This document shows, in pieces, positions 34,018 through 42,150 of a DNA stretch of 64,000 nucleotides. The stretch comes from Anaerolineales bacterium (GTDB taxonomy: Bacteria > Chloroflexota > Anaerolineae > Anaerolineales > UBA11579). How positions within the stretch are numbered: the first letter of the stretch is position 1; every line of letters begins with the position of its first letter. Where the stretch lies: contig CP075367.1 in the NCBI GenBank assembly GCA_019454165.1, forward strand, positions 1,590,805 through 1,654,804. Direction: 5' to 3'. The notes under the pieces were generated by a model that did not search any database, was not told the DNA's origin, and saw only the letters and a list, made by a program, of their open reading frames with translations. A program made the position numbers and the translations under genes.

Positions 34018-34383
34018 ATGACCAACGACCTTAATACATTTGCGAACGAGGATTATTGCTACCTCACCACCACGGGGCGGGTCACTGGCAAGCCTCACGA
34101 AATTGAGATCTGGTTCGGATTGAATGCCAACTCGCTGTACCTGCTGTCGGGCGGCGGCCATAGCTCAGACTGGGTGAAGAACTTGCAAGCCAACCCCGCA
34201 GTCCGCGTGCGCCTGGCCAAACACACCTACGATGCCAGCGCGCGCATCGTTGAAGATGGCGAAGAACAGGCGTTGGCGCGCCGCTTACTGGCAGCCAAGT
34301 ATTACCACTGGGAAACCGGCAAGCCGTTGAATGAATGGGCGGCCACCGCCCTGCCCGTTGCGCTGGATATAAAGCTGGGTTAG
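34018..34383 (+). CDS. Deazaflavin (F420)-dependent nitroreductase-family oxidoreductase
   Basis: The 121 residues match the split-barrel DUF385/Ddn family, with TTTGRVTGKPHEIEIWF near the N-terminus and the segment LLSGGGHSSDWVKNLQANP. Family members use F420 or flavin to reduce varied substrates. Whether this organism makes F420 cannot be judged from this window. TGGAG is eight bases before the ATG. The stop overlaps the convergent yaaA gene by 4 bases. Confidence 0.82.
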   Translation: MTNDLNTFANEDYCYLTTTGRVTGKPHEIEIWFGLNANSLYLLSGGGHSSDWVKNLQANPAVRVRLAKHTYDASARIVEDGEEQALARRLLAAKYYHWETGKPLNEWAATALPVALDIKLG

Positions 34384-35180
34384 CTCAACCCCAGCTTGTC
34401 TTGCATGCGGATGCTAAGTCCCGTACCGCCAAAATCCTTGCACACGAACACCGGCGTCTCCGGCGTGCTGCGCTTCTTGTCGTAGCGATAGCCGATCTCA
34501 TCGAAGCCGGCCAGGTCAGCCGCGCCGGTGATGCGGTTGACCAGCAGCCAATGGGCGAAGGCGCCGCGGGCCACCTTAGCATGCACGGTGACGAAAGCCG
34601 GCTCACCCGTCTTGCGATTGATCGTCAGGAATTTCGGGCTGACGAAACGCGCCGTATCCATGTACGGCGTTACGACATCGTAGTATTCCTTGGCGGCCAG
34701 ATTAACGACAATGCCTTTGGCCGGCAAAGTCTCAGCCACTCGGCTGCCCCAGAATGCATACATATCCTTGTGGGCAAAGCCTGGCAGCTTGTAACCCATC
34801 TCCAGCCGGTACGGAGCAATGCCGTCCAGCGGGCGCAGCACGCCATACAGGCCTGAGAGGATCCGCAGGGTCTTGTGCGCGTACTGTCGCTCAGCCGCGG
34901 TGAGACTGGGCGCCTGCATGCCGCTGTAAATATCGCCAATGAAGCTGTCCAGCGCCGCGGTTTGCTGGCCGGGTGCATCCGTCCAGGCTGCGATCAGCGC
35001 GTGGGTCTTGGCCGCCAGGGGCGCCGAAAGCTTCATCATGCTGGCCAGCTTGGCCGGGCTGAGCGACTTGAGGTACGCGTCCAGTTGGCGGGCTTGCGCC
35101 AGCAGTTCAGGCTTGTCCAGCTTGCCCGCCTGCTCGGGCGCCGAGCGCATGGCCTTGGAAGAATGCAAGAGGATGAGCAT
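34380..35180 (-). CDS. yaaA: YaaA/DUF328 family peroxide-stress protein
   Basis: The family lowers free iron under peroxide stress and has a DNA-binding fold. Diagnostic segments are MLILLHSSKAM at the start, YSGMQAPSLT, LRILSGLYGVLRPLDGIAPYRLEMG and VVNLAAKEYYDVV. Length from the chosen start is 266 residues. The ATG at 35180 matches the family N-terminus. An upstream ATG at 35201 would reach into the terminator stem and is less likely. Confidence 0.88.
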   Translation of the reverse strand: MLILLHSSKAMRSAPEQAGKLDKPELLAQARQLDAYLKSLSPAKLASMMKLSAPLAAKTHALIAAWTDAPGQQTAALDSFIGDIYSGMQAPSLTAAERQYAHKTLRILSGLYGVLRPLDGIAPYRLEMGYKLPGFAHKDMYAFWGSRVAETLPAKGIVVNLAAKEYYDVVTPYMDTARFVSPKFLTINRKTGEPAFVTVHAKVARGAFAHWLLVNRITGAADLAGFDEIGYRYDKKRSTPETPVFVCKDFGGTGLSIRMQDKLGLS

Positions 35181-35197
35181 GCCGTAAATTCTAGCAA

Positions 35198-35229
35198 ACA
35201 AAAGCCCTGGCTTTTGCCAGGGCTTTTGT
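35198..35229. terminator. Intrinsic terminator
   Basis: A perfect AAAAGCCCTGGC/GCCAGGGCTTTT stem with a short TTTT loop region. It lies just downstream (on the minus strand) of the decayed gene end at 35241-35401 and just upstream of yaaA. Confidence 0.8.
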
Positions 35230-35240
35230 TACTTACTAAG

Positions 35241-35401
35241 CTAGTCGCCGTATTCGAAGGTCTGGATGATCCGATCGAGCAGCTGCAGATCGCCAGTGCC
35301 GCTGACCTCCAGGTACTCGTCGCCACGACAAAGAAGTACGCGATGCTCTCTTCGCCAGAGGAAACGAAGCGCCAAGCCCGATTTGTTTCCGAGTCGATCA
35401 A
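35241..35401 (-). pseudogene. Decayed 3' end of an unidentified gene, probably frameshifted
   Basis: Two minus-strand frames read sensibly in succession. The first gives WRFVSSGEESIAYFF. A one-base shift near 35320 gives CRGDEYLEVSGTGDLQLL, ending at a TAG at 35241. Neither frame has an ATG or ribosome-binding site, and the upstream part runs into the YcaQ-like gene. A strong terminator follows at the expected place. It looks like the tail of a secreted or lipoprotein gene whose front was lost, but no homologue can be named. Chance coding is possible. Confidence 0.35.
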
Positions 35402-35409
35402 TGAGAAGA

Positions 35410-36654
35410 TTAGGGCTTCACCTGGGCCAGCCGCTTGCGTAGCATAGGCTCTTTGACCGCCTTGACATTGAACGCCCCCGCTCCCAGGAAGCGCACAAAG
35501 CTCTCAAAGCCCGCCACCAGCGCCTCGGCAAAGGCCTCATTGCGGGCCAGCGCTTTGTCCTCCAGCCAGAAGCCCAGGATGATGTAGGTGTTCGTACTTC
35601 GGTCCAGCTTGCTGTCAAAGCGCCCCACCAGCTGATCGCCCCACAGGATCGGCAGGGTGTAGTACCCGTATTTGCGCAGGTGCTCCGGCTTGTAGACTTC
35701 CCACACGTATTCAAAATTGAACAATTCCTTGGCCCGGCCGCGGGCGCTCACCGGGTCGAGCGGCGCCAGGAAGCTGACTTCGTCCGATGTGCTGGCGCCC
35801 AGCAGCTTCCAGCTTTTGGGCACACGCCCGGCGGCCAGCTCCTTTAGCAGTTTGGCATCGCTGGCCAGGGCGCACTGCACCTGCTTCCAGCCCTCAACCT
35901 GCACTTCGATGATCTCGAGGTCGGCCAGCAGCTTCTCGCGCAGCTTACCAATGGTCTTGAACGGCACGCCGCGGTAATACGCCTCCGCCGTGCGCTTAAG
36001 CCAGGTCAGCCCGTTGTGGCTGATCTCCTTGCGCACCAGGAAGCGATCCGTCTCCGCATCGCTGGCCTCACGGATGAGTTCCGCCGGAGCAACAGCCTCA
36101 GTGAGCGCATACACGCGCTCGAAGTTCTCGCGGTGGTGGGTCATCACCTCGCCCGTGCGCCAGAGGTAGTACAAGGCCAGTGCGCTGTCTTTGCGGCCGC
36201 GGTAGCTGCTGGTGCGCGTGCGGCTGGCCATCTCGAAATCACGGTTGCTCACCGTGCCACGCTCACGCAGCACGGCGCGCATCTCCTTGATGGCCGCGGC
36301 ATGCTCACGACCGAGCTGGCTCACACCTGTGTGGCCCTTCTTCTCACGCCGCATCACGACCCGCCAATATGGCAGCTCGTCCATTGGGCGCACCGCCAGC
36401 CAGCCGCCCCAGTCAAAGAACTTGCGCTGCTTGTAGGCCGCCTGCTCCCACAGGCCCGGCTTGTAACCTTGCACCCTGGCATGCAGCTTGATGTCATGGC
36501 TGCGGGCGATGATCTGCAGCGGGTCGAGCTGCAAATACTCCATGGCTCGCATGGCCTTGTGGGTGCCCGCGGCGCCCTGCCAACGGCGTCCGGGCCACAG
36601 GCCATGCTTGCCCAGGACAAAACGGCGGGCAGTCTGTAAGTCGATGGTCAGCAT
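35410..36654 (-). CDS. YcaQ-family winged-helix DNA glycosylase (crosslink repair)
   Basis: The 414-residue product matches the HTH_42/AlkX-YcaQ family, which unhooks interstrand DNA crosslinks. The family QxD motif is present in YLQLDPLQ near residue 40. Other typical segments are the AYKQRKFFDWGG region, SAL-ALYYLWRTGEVM (winged helix), and the C-terminal LLPxLWGD-like LPILWGDQLVGRFD. The ATG at 36654 follows TAGAAT by 7 bases. An extension to 36675 would overlap the upstream gene and this box. Confidence 0.85.
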   Translation of the reverse strand: MLTIDLQTARRFVLGKHGLWPGRRWQGAAGTHKAMRAMEYLQLDPLQIIARSHDIKLHARVQGYKPGLWEQAAYKQRKFFDWGGWLAVRPMDELPYWRVVMRREKKGHTGVSQLGREHAAAIKEMRAVLRERGTVSNRDFEMASRTRTSSYRGRKDSALALYYLWRTGEVMTHHRENFERVYALTEAVAPAELIREASDAETDRFLVRKEISHNGLTWLKRTAEAYYRGVPFKTIGKLREKLLADLEIIEVQVEGWKQVQCALASDAKLLKELAAGRVPKSWKLLGASTSDEVSFLAPLDPVSARGRAKELFNFEYVWEVYKPEHLRKYGYYTLPILWGDQLVGRFDSKLDRSTNTYIILGFWLEDKALARNEAFAEALVAGFESFVRFLGAGAFNVKAVKEPMLRKRLAQVKP

Positions 36655-36661
36655 GGCGTCA

Positions 36662-36667
36662 ATTCTA
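36662..36667 (-). promoter_or_regulatory. -10 box of the YcaQ-like gene
   Basis: TAGAAT on the minus strand, inside the last codons of the upstream membrane-protein gene, lies 7 bases before the ATG at 36654. Confidence 0.5.
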
Positions 36668-37738
36668 GAATACATCCCCCAGCTGGGCCGGGCGGATGTA
36701 TTCTGTCAAGGTCTGCGGCACCGCGAAGAGCGGCGTCATGATGCGCTGCAGCAGCCAAACGATCAGCGGCAGCACGATGGCCGAGGCAAACTTGCCAAAG
36801 GTGCCAGGACTCCACGGCCAGGTGGGAATGGCGCTGATACTCTCACGCACCTTGAGCAGCGCGCTCAACCCCTTCTCCAGCCCGTCAATGTTCTTGAAGC
36901 TGCGCTTCTCCATATCACCCTGGATCTCGCGGCGCAGGCTGTCGATCTGCTCGGCATTCTCTGCCAGCAGGCTGGTCTTATCCTTCTCGATCTTGCGATG
37001 GATGCCCAGCACCGGGATCACGAACACAGCCACAGAGGCCACGATGCCCACCATGGACAAGAAGAAGATCATTTCGGGCGTCTGGGTTACCGAGCCAAAG
37101 TAGGTTTCGCTCAGAAAGTTGATGTTGACTAGCACGACCAGGAAGATGCCCACGACCATAGCCACCCGCGCCAAACCATACAGAGGCTGCAGGTTGAACA
37201 GGTTGAGCTTGGTGACCTTGGTATACAGATCATCGATCTGGGATACATGGCGATAAGCCGTGTACAGCCAGATTGGCAGCAAGGTGTAACCCAGGCCTGA
37301 AGTAAAGCCCCACAGGATACTGCTCACGTTATCCGTGCTGCCCGCCTGGAAGGCAAAGTACATGCCGAAGACGAGGCCGAGCACAGTGATGATGAGGATC
37401 GGCCAGAACGGGAGTGTGGTGAAGCGATAACGGATCAGGTCGAACTCGGCGGCCGAGACTCCCAGCGCCGGGCGGATCTCTTCTACAGACCGTTGGGCCA
37501 CCCGCTCCATGAAGTGGATATAGCCCATGCCCAGTGGAAACCAGATTACGTCAAAGAATACGCGGGTCTCCACGGCGCCAAAGTCCAGCCCACCTTCCAG
37601 CCACAACGCAACATGAATAGCCAGCACGATCAACAAATACAGCAAGATATAGAAGAGTACTGGCGCCATCTTGAGTGAATTCACCCAATCGAGAAAGGCA
37701 TCCAGCCAGGAGGGTTTGTAGGGGCGGCCTGCAGTCAT
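36665..37738 (-). CDS. Polytopic membrane protein of unknown function
   Basis: The 357 residues contain about six transmembrane segments (near 24-46, 55-75, 115-135, 145-160, 190-210 and 220-245), then a cytoplasmic charged coiled-coil region (about 250-310) and a last hydrophobic segment near 318-335. The coiled region includes HRKIEKDKTSLLAENAEQIDSLR. I do not recognise the family. A tRNA gene lies upstream on the same strand. Confidence 0.65.
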   Translation of the reverse strand: MTAGRPYKPSWLDAFLDWVNSLKMAPVLFYILLYLLIVLAIHVALWLEGGLDFGAVETRVFFDVIWFPLGMGYIHFMERVAQRSVEEIRPALGVSAAEFDLIRYRFTTLPFWPILIITVLGLVFGMYFAFQAGSTDNVSSILWGFTSGLGYTLLPIWLYTAYRHVSQIDDLYTKVTKLNLFNLQPLYGLARVAMVVGIFLVVLVNINFLSETYFGSVTQTPEMIFFLSMVGIVASVAVFVIPVLGIHRKIEKDKTSLLAENAEQIDSLRREIQGDMEKRSFKNIDGLEKGLSALLKVRESISAIPTWPWSPGTFGKFASAIVLPLIVWLLQRIMTPLFAVPQTLTEYIRPAQLGDVF

Positions 37739-37818
37739 GGGTCTCCTATGTCACAAGAGTTGCGAATGACGACGAACGACACTGCCCAATGGGGGCTTGC
37801 AGAAGATGTGGAATTTGG

Positions 37819-37890
37819 TGGCGAGGGTGAGATTCGAACTCACGACCAAGGGCTTATGAGTCCCCTGCTCTACCACTGAGCTACCTCGCC
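37819..37890 (-). tRNA. tRNA with CAU anticodon (elongator Met or lysidine-modified Ile2)
   Basis: A 72-nt cloverleaf on the minus strand: acceptor GGCGAGG/CCTCGCC, D arm GCTC/GAGC, anticodon loop CTCATAA, T arm GTGAG-TTCGAAT-CTCAC, discriminator A. CCA is not encoded. The anticodon stem closes with an A31-G39 mismatch. The bases following the anticodon resemble both tRNA-Ile2 and elongator tRNA-Met, so the identity needs TilS recognition elements to decide. Confidence 0.9.
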
Positions 37891-37909
37891 GGGATTAAGA
37901 ACGCGGGCG

Positions 37910-37938
37910 AGTTTACTATGCGCGCAATTGATTGTCAA
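37910..37938 (-). promoter_or_regulatory. Sigma-70 promoter of the CAU tRNA
   Basis: TTGACA (37938-37933) and TAAACT (37915-37910) on the minus strand have a 17-bp spacer. The -35 box overlaps the stop codon of the upstream lipoprotein gene. Confidence 0.75.
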
Positions 37939-38354
37939 CGCTGCTGCCCGCTCACCATGTCGAGCATGATCTCGACATCATCACTCGGATTGCCGTTGGT
38001 GAGCACAAGAAACGCGGTCGCATTGCGGAACAACACCTTGCCCTCGCTGTCGCGGATCTCGGCTTGCAACGCGTAGGTGTGATTGGCTTGAATATCGGCG
38101 GAGTCGTACTCCACCGTGAACGGCAGCGGCACCTGACTCTCCGTGGTGAACGTGGTGCTGCCAAGCACGACCGCTTGCGCATCCGCCAACGAGATATCGG
38201 CTAACTGTACCGTCACCTGGGCACCTGGCGGCAGCGCAATGCGCTGGCGGTAGGTTACGATGCCGGAGATGCGCGCGGTTTCGCCGCCGGCAGCAGCGCA
38301 GCCGCTGAGCGCGGCTAGCAAGACGCGGAATGCAAGAGCATTGGCAATACGCAT
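37935..38354 (-). CDS. YbaY-family lipoprotein
   Basis: The 139-residue product begins with a lipoprotein signal whose lipobox is LSGC (Cys near residue 19). The rest is a YbaY-like beta-sandwich: ISGIVTYRQRIALPPGAQVTVQLADIS, then PFTVEYDSADIQANHTYALQAEI. The family is known from lipoproteins of unclear function. The ATG at 38354 has an exact AGGAGG site seven bases upstream. The longer open frame lacks a ribosome-binding site and signal peptide. Confidence 0.82.
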   Translation of the reverse strand: MRIANALAFRVLLAALSGCAAAGGETARISGIVTYRQRIALPPGAQVTVQLADISLADAQAVVLGSTTFTTESQVPLPFTVEYDSADIQANHTYALQAEIRDSEGKVLFRNATAFLVLTNGNPSDDVEIMLDMVSGQQR

Positions 38355-38398
38355 ATCGCATCCTCCTGAAATCGCGGCGGCCGTCAAGGCGCCCAGGG

Positions 38399-40159
38399 TC
38401 ACGGGATCTGTGGGAACAGCGCCAGGGCCGCGTCGATCAGCTCCGGCTCGTCGGGCAGCAAGAGCCACACAACCTCTGCGCCATTGACCAGCAGGCAGGC
38501 GGCTTGGCCGCTTGCCTGCCAGCAGCGCCCGCGCCCGAGCCCGCCCGGGGCGCCGCCAAAGCGCAGCGAGAGGTACTGCTGCACGCCGGCATGCAGCTCC
38601 TGGCCATTGGCGGCGTCATCCGCCAGCCAGTGCTGGACCATGGCCACCTGGCCATCGCTTTCACGCCAGTACACCTGCAAGCTGTCGCCGCCCCAGCCCG
38701 CCGCGGCAGTAATGGCGCTCTCTTCCGGGATGCGCGTGCTGGCATCCGCTCCGCTTGCCAGCACCAGGCGGGTCAGCCATTCGCCAAGCTCGCCATCGAC
38801 CTGCAGCTCCCAGCCAGAACCCAGCGCAGAAGCCAGGTCAACGGATTGGACATTAAGCGCGGCTTCGGCGGCAGCAAATTTATCCGGATGAAGGATGTGT
38901 TCTGTGGTGCTGGCCGGGTTGGCAAAGGCAGTATTGACCTGCGCCCAACCGCCCTCCGCGAACAAGCCGCGTACAAAGCTAAGACCGGTTTCGGCCGCAA
39001 AGCGCGCGTCCAGCACGGCAAAGTCAGACGAGGCCGACCCGATGCGGGCGTAGTTGGGCGCAGGCAAGCTGGCCGGGTCAAAGGCGGCCGAGCCGTGGGT
39101 GTTCAGCCATTCTTCGCCGGCCAGGTTGGCATCGCCCTGCAGCATGGCCTGGGCAGCCCGGCAGGCGTCGTCAAACGGGCTGCAGCGTTGGGTCGTGTTG
39201 AACAGCCCTGACTGGCTTTCGCTCAGCAGGGCGCGCCCAAAGGTGCGCGCATAGGCATACGCCAGCGCATCATCCAGCTGGCTGCCGATGAGATAAACCC
39301 GGCTCTGGGCGGCGTTGTAAGCCGCGCCGTAGGCATCGAGTTGTTTGTTGATGGCATAGTCTTGCAGCGAGCCATTTTGCGCCAATAGCCCAAGAGCACG
39401 CAGAGCGCGCTCATCGTGCTGAGTTTCGGCGCTAGGGATGAAAACCGAAAGCTGCTCGCGTGCGGCGCCGTCTTGCACCAGCACGGCCTGAACTTGGCTG
39501 GCCGGGCTGAGGCCGCGCACCTGGCTGACCTGCTCACTGATAGTCTGCAGCAGCGCCTGCGCTTCGGGTTGCAGCGTGGCCACCGGGCTGGGTTCCGGTG
39601 TGCTGGTGGCCTCGGGGCTGCCGTCGCCGGTGGGAGTCCATACGGCCGGCAAGGTGCGGAAGGGCGCATTGGTGGCCGTGGCCACAGCCCCCTGGCCGCC
39701 GCCCAGCAGTTGCGGGCCAAGGAACCAGGCCAGCGTCAGCAACGCCAGCACGAGCAAGCCAATCAGCACGCCGCGCAAGGGTGACTTGCGCTTGGGTTCC
39801 GGCTCCTGCGGGCGCAAGTCCTGCTCCAGGTCGCTGGTGGGCGCAAACGCCGGCGTCACGACCGGCGGCGGGGCTTCCGGCGCCGGCTGGGGCTTGGGCG
39901 GCGCAGGCGGCGCCTCGCCGCGCAGGCTACGCAGGCGGTCACGGGCGCGGTCAAAGTCAGGCTGGAACTTGAGCGCCTGCATGAGCGCATACTGCTTGCG
40001 CTGCGGGTCATCCAGCACGAAGCTCAGCAGATACCAGGCCTGAGCATTGTCAGGTTGGGCGCGCAGCAGATCCACCAGCTGGGTACGGGCTTTGTCGCCC
40101 TTGCCGGCGCGGATCAACTCGGCGATTTTTTTGAGATCAGGCAGCGCGTTGGCGCTCAT
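38399..40159 (-). CDS. Membrane-anchored protein with N-terminal TPR-like region
   Basis: Residues 1-80 are helical and TPR-like (ARTQLVDLLRAQPDNAQAWYLLSFVLDD), followed by a Pro-rich linker and one transmembrane helix at about 130-150. A Thr/Pro-rich stretch follows, then a large extracytoplasmic part (about 200-586) that I cannot assign. This part includes LQTISEQVSQVRGLSP, a Cys pair around CSPFDDACRAAQ, and repeated alanine-rich helices. The sequence suggests a sensor-like or scaffold envelope protein. TATAAT lies 6 bases before the ATG without a Shine-Dalgarno. Confidence 0.7.
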   Translation of the reverse strand: MSANALPDLKKIAELIRAGKGDKARTQLVDLLRAQPDNAQAWYLLSFVLDDPQRKQYALMQALKFQPDFDRARDRLRSLRGEAPPAPPKPQPAPEAPPPVVTPAFAPTSDLEQDLRPQEPEPKRKSPLRGVLIGLLVLALLTLAWFLGPQLLGGGQGAVATATNAPFRTLPAVWTPTGDGSPEATSTPEPSPVATLQPEAQALLQTISEQVSQVRGLSPASQVQAVLVQDGAAREQLSVFIPSAETQHDERALRALGLLAQNGSLQDYAINKQLDAYGAAYNAAQSRVYLIGSQLDDALAYAYARTFGRALLSESQSGLFNTTQRCSPFDDACRAAQAMLQGDANLAGEEWLNTHGSAAFDPASLPAPNYARIGSASSDFAVLDARFAAETGLSFVRGLFAEGGWAQVNTAFANPASTTEHILHPDKFAAAEAALNVQSVDLASALGSGWELQVDGELGEWLTRLVLASGADASTRIPEESAITAAAGWGGDSLQVYWRESDGQVAMVQHWLADDAANGQELHAGVQQYLSLRFGGAPGGLGRGRCWQASGQAACLLVNGAEVVWLLLPDEPELIDAALALFPQIP

Positions 40160-40165
40160 GCGGGC

Positions 40166-40171
40166 ATTATA
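40166..40171 (-). promoter_or_regulatory. -10 box of the TPR-like membrane protein gene
   Basis: TATAAT on the minus strand is separated by 6 bases from the ATG at 40159. No ribosome-binding site lies between them. Confidence 0.6.
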
Positions 40172-40216
40172 TACGCAGCACTGCTCCCTAGGCTATCCCC
40201 CTCACGAGATTGACGA

Positions 40217-40480
40217 CTACTCGTCGTCCTCTGGGTCTTCTTCGTCTTCCTCTTCTTCGAGGTCCTCGTCTTCGTCTTCTTCTTCATCCGGGCCGAAGCC
40301 GGCTTCTTCCCACTCTTCTTCCAGGGCTTCGTTATCCTCCCAGGCGTCCTCGGCCGAGACTTCGCCGGCGGCGGCATAGGTGAGGCAACCCTCGTCCGAG
40401 TCGAGCTCTACGGCCGCGGCGGCACAGTAGCCTTCGTCGAGAAAAACGCAATCAGCGTAATGACAGCGAATTCGTGGCAT
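40217..40480 (-). CDS. Small acidic protein with four-Cys N-terminal motif
   Basis: The 87 residues start with a compact Cys motif, CHYADC...YC...C (Cys6, Cys11, Cys19, Cys32), followed by an almost uninterrupted Asp/Glu tail over the last 30 residues. The head resembles DUF1540-type metal-binding segments. The tail gives a very low isoelectric point. It lies 8 bp downstream of the VKOR gene and is probably cotranscribed. The function is unknown; metal binding or interaction with basic partners is a guess. Confidence 0.65.
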   Translation of the reverse strand: MPRIRCHYADCVFLDEGYCAAAAVELDSDEGCLTYAAAGEVSAEDAWEDNEALEEEWEEAGFGPDEEEDEDEDLEEEEDEEDPEDDE

Positions 40481-40488
40481 GGCGACCT

Positions 40489-40908
40489 TTAGGCGGTTTG
40501 CATATCGGTGCGGACGCGCATGATGGAGACAACCAGCATGGCGACGAGGATGATGGCCGACACCACGCAGAACGGGCAGATGGCGTGGATGACGTACAGC
40601 TCAAGATAGGTGAGATAGGCGGAATACAGCACGCCGATGAGCGAGAGGCCGAACACGATCAAACTGCCGTTGATGGCGAAGAAGTCACTGCGCTCTTCGA
40701 GCAGCAGGACGACGAGCATGGTCAAAAAGGCCGCGCCGCCGATGGCAGCGATGGGAATGCCCCATAGAGAGGCATAGGGACTGGTATTTACGATGGCGCA
40801 ACCACCGCCTACTGCACAAACGCCATCTTCAACCAACTTAACATAGGTGAGGTACGCAGCATTCACGAACCCCAGAACGCTCAACCCGATCAAGATCCTT
40901 CTAAGCAA
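40489..40908 (-). CDS. Vitamin K epoxide reductase-family protein (VKOR/DsbB-like)
   Basis: A four-helix membrane protein of 139 residues with the loop Cys pair (Cys31, Cys37 in CAVGGGCAIVNTSPYA) and the active CPFC (Cys111, Cys114). Bacterial VKORs reoxidise a periplasmic thioredoxin and pass electrons to quinones, so they drive disulfide formation. No thioredoxin domain is fused here. The start is TTG at 40908, supported by a GGAGG site 6 bases upstream. It lies just after moeA. Confidence 0.88.
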   Translation of the reverse strand: MLRRILIGLSVLGFVNAAYLTYVKLVEDGVCAVGGGCAIVNTSPYASLWGIPIAAIGGAAFLTMLVVLLLEERSDFFAINGSLIVFGLSLIGVLYSAYLTYLELYVIHAICPFCVVSAIILVAMLVVSIMRVRTDMQTA

Positions 40909-40920
40909 GCAATGCCTCCA

Positions 40921-42150
40921 TCACAATGGCCACACATCTACCAAAGACTTTGCACGAATCTTCTTGACGCCCGCCGGCATGCGCAACAAGGCTTGGGCCT
41001 GAACGAGCGAATAAAGATTACCTGAACCCTGATGGCCTGTCAAATAAACCTGCCATTCGCGCGGGTTAACGTGAATTAAGACGCGCAAGTAACTTTCACG
41101 GCCGTCTGACTCGACGGTTTCCATCAGGCGGGCGCGTACGGCCTGGCGCTGCCAGCCGCGCACGCCGCCCATGGCATGCAGCGCGGCGCGCAAGAACACC
41201 TCGAAGCCCACAAAGGCCGAGGCGGGGTTGCCCGGCAGCCCCACGAACGGCACGTTCTTGTATTGGCCAAAGGTGAAGGGCTTGCCCGGCCGCATATTGA
41301 CCTTCCAGGCGTCAATGCGGCCATCACTCTCCACCGCATCGCGCACAAAGTCGAAGGAGCCTACGCTGACCCCGGCTGAGGACAGGATCAGATCGGCGCC
41401 AGACTCGACCGCGGCATCCAGATGCGTCTTGACGTCAGCCAGGGTGTCTTTGGCGGTGCCGAGCAAGTGCGCCTCGCCGCCGGCGCTCTGCACCAGGCCG
41501 CTTAGCGTGAACGAGTTGGTCTCATAGATCTTGCCAGCTTGCAGCTTCTCACCGGGCGGCAGCAGCTCATCGCCGGAGGAGAAGATGGCGATGCGCGGCT
41601 TGCGGTGCACCAGCAGCTCGCCCTGCCCCAGCATGGCGCACAGCGCCAGCTCCTGAGGGCGCAGGCGCGTGCCAGCGGCGAGCAGTTGCTGGCCGCTGGT
41701 GAAATCCTGGCCGGCTGGGCGCACATAGCCGCCGGCGCTTACCTGTGTATAGACCTGCACCACGGCCGGCAGTGCGCCGTTGGCCAGGGCGTGCGCATCG
41801 GTATCCTCCACCGGCACCACGGCATCCGCGCCGGCGGGCATGGCCGCGCCGGTCATGATGCGCATACTGTGCCCGGGCTGCAAGGTGGTGCTGGCGGATT
41901 TACCCGCAGGAATATCGCCCGCCACCAGCAGGCTCTTGGGCTTCTGGCGGCTGGCGCCGTGCACATCGGCAGAGCGCACGGCGAAGCCATCCATGCTGGA
42001 ATTGTCAAAGCGCGGCGAATCGAAAGGCGCGGCCAGGTCTTCGGCCAGGACGCGACCGTTGGCCTCGGCCAGCGGCACGCGTTCCGTGCCGCTGACTGGC
42101 AGGCCGGCCAGCAGTTTCTGCAGAGCTTCGTCTACGGAGAGCATCATCAC
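40921..42150 (-). CDS. moeA: Molybdopterin molybdenumtransferase MoeA
   Basis: MoeA inserts molybdate into adenylylated molybdopterin to complete molybdenum cofactor. Motifs include the GRVLAEDLAAPFDSPRFDNSSMDGFAV N-terminal block (residues about 28-54), GAAMPAGADAVVPVED, FSSGDELLPPG and the SSAGVSVGSFDFV region. Length is 409 residues. The start region GTGATGATG overlaps the stop of rel, so translation is likely coupled and any of the three codons could be used. No other molybdenum-cofactor gene is adjacent. Confidence 0.95.
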   Translation of the reverse strand: MMMLSVDEALQKLLAGLPVSGTERVPLAEANGRVLAEDLAAPFDSPRFDNSSMDGFAVRSADVHGASRQKPKSLLVAGDIPAGKSASTTLQPGHSMRIMTGAAMPAGADAVVPVEDTDAHALANGALPAVVQVYTQVSAGGYVRPAGQDFTSGQQLLAAGTRLRPQELALCAMLGQGELLVHRKPRIAIFSSGDELLPPGEKLQAGKIYETNSFTLSGLVQSAGGEAHLLGTAKDTLADVKTHLDAAVESGADLILSSAGVSVGSFDFVRDAVESDGRIDAWKVNMRPGKPFTFGQYKNVPFVGLPGNPASAFVGFEVFLRAALHAMGGVRGWQRQAVRARLMETVESDGRESYLRVLIHVNPREWQVYLTGHQGSGNLYSLVQAQALLRMPAGVKKIRAKSLVDVWPL

